Assembly (NCBI RefSeq): GCF_021155775.2
Contig: NC_060237.1
Coordinates: 12,797,832-12,861,831, forward strand
Source of the DNA: Neodiprion pinetum
Taxonomy: Eukaryota; Arthropoda; Insecta; Hymenoptera; Diprionidae
Direction: 5' to 3'
Length of the DNA stretch: 64,000 nt
Shown here: piece after piece, positions 63,944 to 64,000 of the stretch
Layout of the letters: each line of letters opens with the position of its first letter
How positions within the stretch are numbered: position 1 is the stretch's first letter
The notes under the pieces: generated by a model
The model's input: only the letters and a program-made list of their open reading frames with translations
Databases searched by the model: none
What the model was told of the DNA's origin: nothing
Program-made: the position numbers and the translations under genes

Positions 63944-64000
63944 ATGGCTAAAAAGAGAAGGAACCTGTCTTTGAAGAAGGAGAAACGACCCGGCATAAAG
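63944..64000 (+). CDS. Possible gene start, Lys/Arg-rich N-terminus, runs off the window
   Basis: ATG in a good context (CCGCGATGGC) opens 19 codons, MAKKRRNLSLKKEKRPGIK, to the window edge. A GC-richer sequence with a CpG cluster lies upstream (63740-63870). The basic start suits a DNA-binding or transposase protein, but too little is visible to name it. Confidence 0.3.
   Translation, partial: MAKKRRNLSLKKEKRPGIK

Overview
This looks like an arthropod nuclear genome, most likely an insect and possibly a hymenopteran. The DNA is AT-rich, GT-AG introns are visible, and the repeats include BEL/Pao and other LTR elements, Tc1/mariner with a DUF4817-type N-terminus, animal EnSpm/CACTA, pogo-like and piggyBac-like MITEs, and insect-type integrated viruses with a protein-primed-type DNA polymerase. 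No convincing single-copy host gene is visible. Almost everything recognisable is mobile or viral DNA, much of it nested.

Layout. 1-4.5 kb: diverged repeats, then a DUF4806-type gene remnant and a broken EnSpm/CACTA-like transposase on the minus strand. 5.16-13.1 kb: a dispersed repeat containing 145-bp tandem units, split by a 7.0-kb inverted-repeat element whose empty site survives in a second copy at 52.7-53.6 kb. That element carries a 5-kb inverted-repeat unit with a Tc1/mariner transposase. 13.2-15.0 kb: a long-armed foldback element. 17.5-26.65 kb: viral element 1 (Polinton/adintovirus-like), the replication half: an OB-like small protein, a 282-aa unknown, an acidic protein, broken DNA polymerase B, truncated integrase and a truncated fibre-like gene, with a solo LTR inserted. 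26.65-28.9 kb: foldback MITE, hairpin and LTR fragments. 28.9-35.2 kb: an element with inverted arrays of 133-bp repeats around one intact 1056-codon gene that joins a DDE transposase to a USP-type cysteine protease. 35.25-42.4 kb: a second, decayed USP-like gene pulled apart by a pogo-like MITE, a 2.7-kb LTR-type insertion and a foldback. 43.06-43.45 kb: a near-perfect hairpin. 45.67-52.25 kb: a complete BEL/Pao element with matching LTRs and a 5-bp target duplication. 53.5-54.0 kb: a pipsqueak/pogo HTH gene cut by the dispersed repeat. 54.3-62.5 kb: viral element 2, mostly the virion half: polymerase tail, integrase, fibre-like protein, conserved unknown, PLA2-like protein, small membrane protein, maturation protease, penton-like capsid and major capsid, interrupted by two solo LTRs and a piggyBac-like MITE. 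62.5-64 kb: direct repeats, a hairpin and the start of a possible gene.

How the parts fit. The two viral segments complement one another and share homologous polymerase, integrase and fibre-like genes, so they are two copies or fragments of one type of integrated DNA virus. Several viral genes keep TATA boxes and arthropod initiator-like sites, and convergent genes share back-to-back polyadenylation signals. Solo LTRs of one family hit both viral copies. Target-site duplications at many nested insertions allow a relative chronology. The one large gene that is not broken is the transposase-protease fusion.
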